Positions 62,172-64,000 of a stretch of DNA of 64,000 nucleotides are shown here, piece after piece. Origin of the DNA: an endosymbiont of Galathealinum brachiosum (lineage in GTDB: Bacteria > Pseudomonadota > Gammaproteobacteria > SZUA-229); NCBI GenBank assembly GCA_003349885.1, contig QFXC01000002.1, positions 67,850-131,849 of the forward strand, written 5' to 3'. Below the pieces are notes generated by a model. It had not been told where the DNA came from. It saw nothing but the letters and a program-made list of their open reading frames with translations, and did no database searches. Both the position numbers and the translations under genes were made by a program. Position 1 is the first letter of the stretch, and every line of letters begins with the position of its first letter.

Positions 62172-63199
62172 TATGTTTTTTTATTTTCCTTGTTGTTATT
62201 TTCACAGTTGTTATTTTCACTGTTCTGATTTTCAAGGCTCAGTGAATTTTCTCTGCGGCCCTCAAAGCTGAAAAAGATAATGACCATAACCGATGCAACG
62301 GTGAGACCCACACCCAGCTCAATTAAAAGTATGCCCAGATGTTGGCCGGCGATGGGGTCAGCAGATAAGGCACTGTAATCAAGATAATTTTTACCACTTA
62401 AAAAAGAAACCACACCGACACTGCCGTATAGCAACACACCGATGGCGGCAACCATCTGAATAAATGATTGATTAATCACTCGACGTGCGGTGCTCATACC
62501 GAACAGCATGGCATACAGAAAAATAGCTGAAGCAAAGATCACACCGGCCTGAAAACCACCACCCGGCCCATAATCTCCGTGAAACTGCACATAAAGAGCA
62601 TACAGCAAAATAAAAGGAATCAGTATTTTGACTACAATTCGCAGAATTAAATGCTCTGCATGCATTGAATCATTGAGCAAATCGATTTTTGCAATATCAT
62701 CAGCACGACGTACAACTGATAAAAGCGCCAACACCCCCATACCTGCGGTAAAGATGACCACCACCTCACCAAAAGTATCGAACGCTCTGTAACTTGCGAG
62801 TACAGAAGTCACGATATTGGGTACGCCAACTTCCTGCATGGAATCGTTAATGTAGCGTGGTGCAACATGAAGATGAATCGGTGCTTGTGCTGAGCCAAAA
62901 TACGGCATATCCAAAGTACCGTAGATCAACAGGCTGCCAGTGATAAAAACCACAATTAAAGCTAATACCGGTTTATGGCGTACGGGGTGCTCTGAACGTC
63001 CTGTCATGGTAATCGCCACCAGCATGAGCAAAGTGGAGATACCCGCCCCCACAGCTGCTTCTGTAAACGCAACATCCACCGCATCCATAGCAACAAAAAA
63101 ACTGGCGGATAACAGTCCGTAAATGCCTGACAGCATAATCACTGCCAAAAGATCTTTCATTCTGACAATGGCGATAGCAATACACACAAGAAGAGCCAA
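62171..63199 (-). CDS. mrpB: Fused DUF4040-MnhB antiporter subunit
   Basis: 342 aa or slightly more. The N-terminal part (1-90) is DUF4040/MbhD (VRMKDLLAVIMLSGIYGLLSASFFVAMDAVDVAFTEAAVGAG), the region usually at the end of MrpA. The rest is MnhB (HGDYGPGGGFQAGVIFASAIFL). The first ATG/GTG/TTG is a TTG at 63199, but this cuts the first membrane helix. The frame is open upstream through the coding KGNIIESLIDIVLL, with AAAAGG followed by TAACATCATC. An ATC start about 10 codons earlier would restore a normal N-terminus. The C-tail is rich in Asn/Glu (SLENQNSENNN). Confidence 0.9.
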   Translation of the reverse strand: MALLVCIAIAIVRMKDLLAVIMLSGIYGLLSASFFVAMDAVDVAFTEAAVGAGISTLLMLVAITMTGRSEHPVRHKPVLALIVVFITGSLLIYGTLDMPYFGSAQAPIHLHVAPRYINDSMQEVGVPNIVTSVLASYRAFDTFGEVVVIFTAGMGVLALLSVVRRADDIAKIDLLNDSMHAEHLILRIVVKILIPFILLYALYVQFHGDYGPGGGFQAGVIFASAIFLYAMLFGMSTARRVINQSFIQMVAAIGVLLYGSVGVVSFLSGKNYLDYSALSADPIAGQHLGILLIELGVGLTVASVMVIIFFSFEGRRENSLSLENQNSENNNCENNNKENKKT

Positions 63200-63213
63200 T
63201 AAGACTATATCAA

Positions 63214-63555
63214 TCAGGGATTCGATGATGTTACCTTTTCATTATCTTCTTTATTATCAAGTTTTGGCTTGAGATTATTATTCATTGCGGCTTTGGCTAA
63301 TGCATGACTTGCTGTTGGACTAATGAATAATGTCATTAGCAAAATGATGATGAGTTTCAATACTACGAGGCCAGCTGGATTTTGCAGCATAAGACCAATT
63401 AAAATCATTCCGGTTGCTAAAGTCTCGGTTACACCCACCGCATGCATTCGAGTATAAAAATCTGGAAAGCGCAAAAGACCTACCCCGCCCGATATGCACA
63501 AAAAGCTGCCTATTAATAAAAACAGTGCACTACTGACATTCATTAAAGTATCCAT
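63214..63555 (-). CDS. mrpG: MrpG-like antiporter subunit
   Basis: 113 aa, three membrane helices. SSALFLLIGSFLCISGGVGLLRFPDFYTRMHAVGVTETLATG is the family core, with the conserved RFPDxYTRMH. The start overlaps the stop of mrpF (TAATG). Confidence 0.95.
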   Translation of the reverse strand: MDTLMNVSSALFLLIGSFLCISGGVGLLRFPDFYTRMHAVGVTETLATGMILIGLMLQNPAGLVVLKLIIILLMTLFISPTASHALAKAAMNNNLKPKLDNKEDNEKVTSSNP

Positions 63556-63848
63556 TATGAATTCTTTTCCATTTCTTTTTCTGCGGGCAGTGGTGTCTTA
63601 AATATGGACGCGTCAGAATGACGTAATATAGCAATAACACTGACAAAATTGATAAGAGCGTAGACGATAGCGATATCTAAAAATTCTGGCCGCCCCATTA
63701 CAAAACCTAACATTGAAATAAGCAGAACAGTCTTGGTGCCAAACATATTGACGGCAAGTATGCGGTCGTAGAGCGTAGGCCCCATGATGCCTCGAGTGAT
63801 CGCCATGATCATAACAACAAGAATGGCTATGGTTGCAGCTATTAGCAT
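63555..63848 (-). CDS. mrpF: MrpF-like antiporter subunit
   Basis: 97 aa, three membrane helices. Core: RGIMGPTLYDRILAVNMFGTKTVLLISMLGFV and DIAIVYALINFVSVIAILR. The start overlaps the mrpE stop (TAATG). Confidence 0.95.
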   Translation of the reverse strand: MLIAATIAILVVMIMAITRGIMGPTLYDRILAVNMFGTKTVLLISMLGFVMGRPEFLDIAIVYALINFVSVIAILRHSDASIFKTPLPAEKEMEKNS

Positions 63849-64000
63849 TAATTTTCCAGTTCAGTTACTCGGCGATCCATTTCACCGGCTTGCAGATCTA
63901 TAATTGATTCACGTAACAACGCATGCACTATAATCTGATCGCCATTAAGAGTCACGGAAACTGTACCCGGCGTCAGCGTAATAGAATTTGCGTAGATAAC
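63848..64000 (-). CDS. mrpE: MrpE-like antiporter subunit (partial)
   Basis: Only the last 50 codons are in the window. ANSITLTPGTVSVTLNGDQI, IVHALLRESI and a short C-tail match the soluble end of MrpE (LTPGTVxV and VHAL motifs). The operon continues upstream of base 64000, and the full gene should be about 160 aa. Confidence 0.9.
   Translation of the reverse strand, partial: VIYANSITLTPGTVSVTLNGDQIIVHALLRESIIDLQAGEMDRRVTELEN

Overview
The window looks like a stretch of a moderately AT-rich gammaproteobacterial chromosome. The tRNA-Asp and tRNA-Val genes carry encoded CCA ends, and there are a CspA-type cold-shock gene, an Mrp/Mnh antiporter operon, a Cus-type metal efflux pair, several lipoproteins, and a perfect FNR-type half-site palindrome. 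Genus cannot be fixed from the sequence. A group 3b-like cytoplasmic [NiFe] hydrogenase, many sensory hybrid kinases, a PilZ protein, a FapA protein and a broken PEP-CTERM protein suggest a free-living, environmentally sensing, possibly facultatively anaerobic or chemolithotrophic bacterium (inference).

Layout. (1) 1-8404, minus strand: a candidate defence island with an m5C DNA methyltransferase, then a tightly coupled set of an ATPase (713 aa), an unknown 515-aa protein and a protein of more than 1000 aa that runs off the window. It sits immediately 3' of a tRNA-Asp/tRNA-Val pair (8567-8725), a typical island insertion point. (2) 8726-18225: a repeat-rich accessory zone with small lipoproteins, a MazG-like pyrophosphohydrolase, a DUF5675 protein overlapping a lipoprotein gene, a CNNM/CBS membrane protein, a second overlapping pair, two dead copies of a thioredoxin-like gene, and a cold-shock gene. 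(3) 18226-22823: four-gene hydrogenase operon whose large subunit is fused in frame to its own maturation protease. (4) 23200-27733: Sel1 protein, the intact thioredoxin-like gene, a DUF1629-like orphan immunity gene behind a broken partner, and an M15 peptidase overlapping a secreted protein. (5) 27818-48210: an unknown anchored 635-aa protein with an M28 peptidase, a calcineurin-like phosphatase, a PilZ protein, two hybrid histidine kinases, tandem DUF900-like hydrolases, a solute-binding protein paired with a kinase, a DUF3365 dihaem protein, a membrane HAMP-REC protein and FapA. (6) 48714-55348: CusA/CusB and a multicopper oxidase. (7) 56832-64000: Mrp-type cation/proton antiporter operon with three NuoL/M/N-like subunits, continuing beyond the window.

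Four families of dispersed intergenic repeats run through the accessory parts. I call them A (about 85 bp), B (about 52 bp, arms GGTGCCAGAGCACAAT and its complement around a CTAATATTAG core), C (about 35 bp, core TCAGATTAATCTGA) and D (57 bp, arms AAAGGGGTCGGTGACAA). B is the most abundant. C copies lie about 90-120 bp upstream of three accessory genes. D copies sit on the truncated ends of two gene fragments.

The most interesting items are the methyltransferase-linked multi-gene operon, the hydrogenase large subunit-protease fusion, a recurrent architecture of overlapping pairs (leaderless protein followed by an exported protein) that resembles effector-immunity modules, and the repeat families with the decayed gene copies associated with them.
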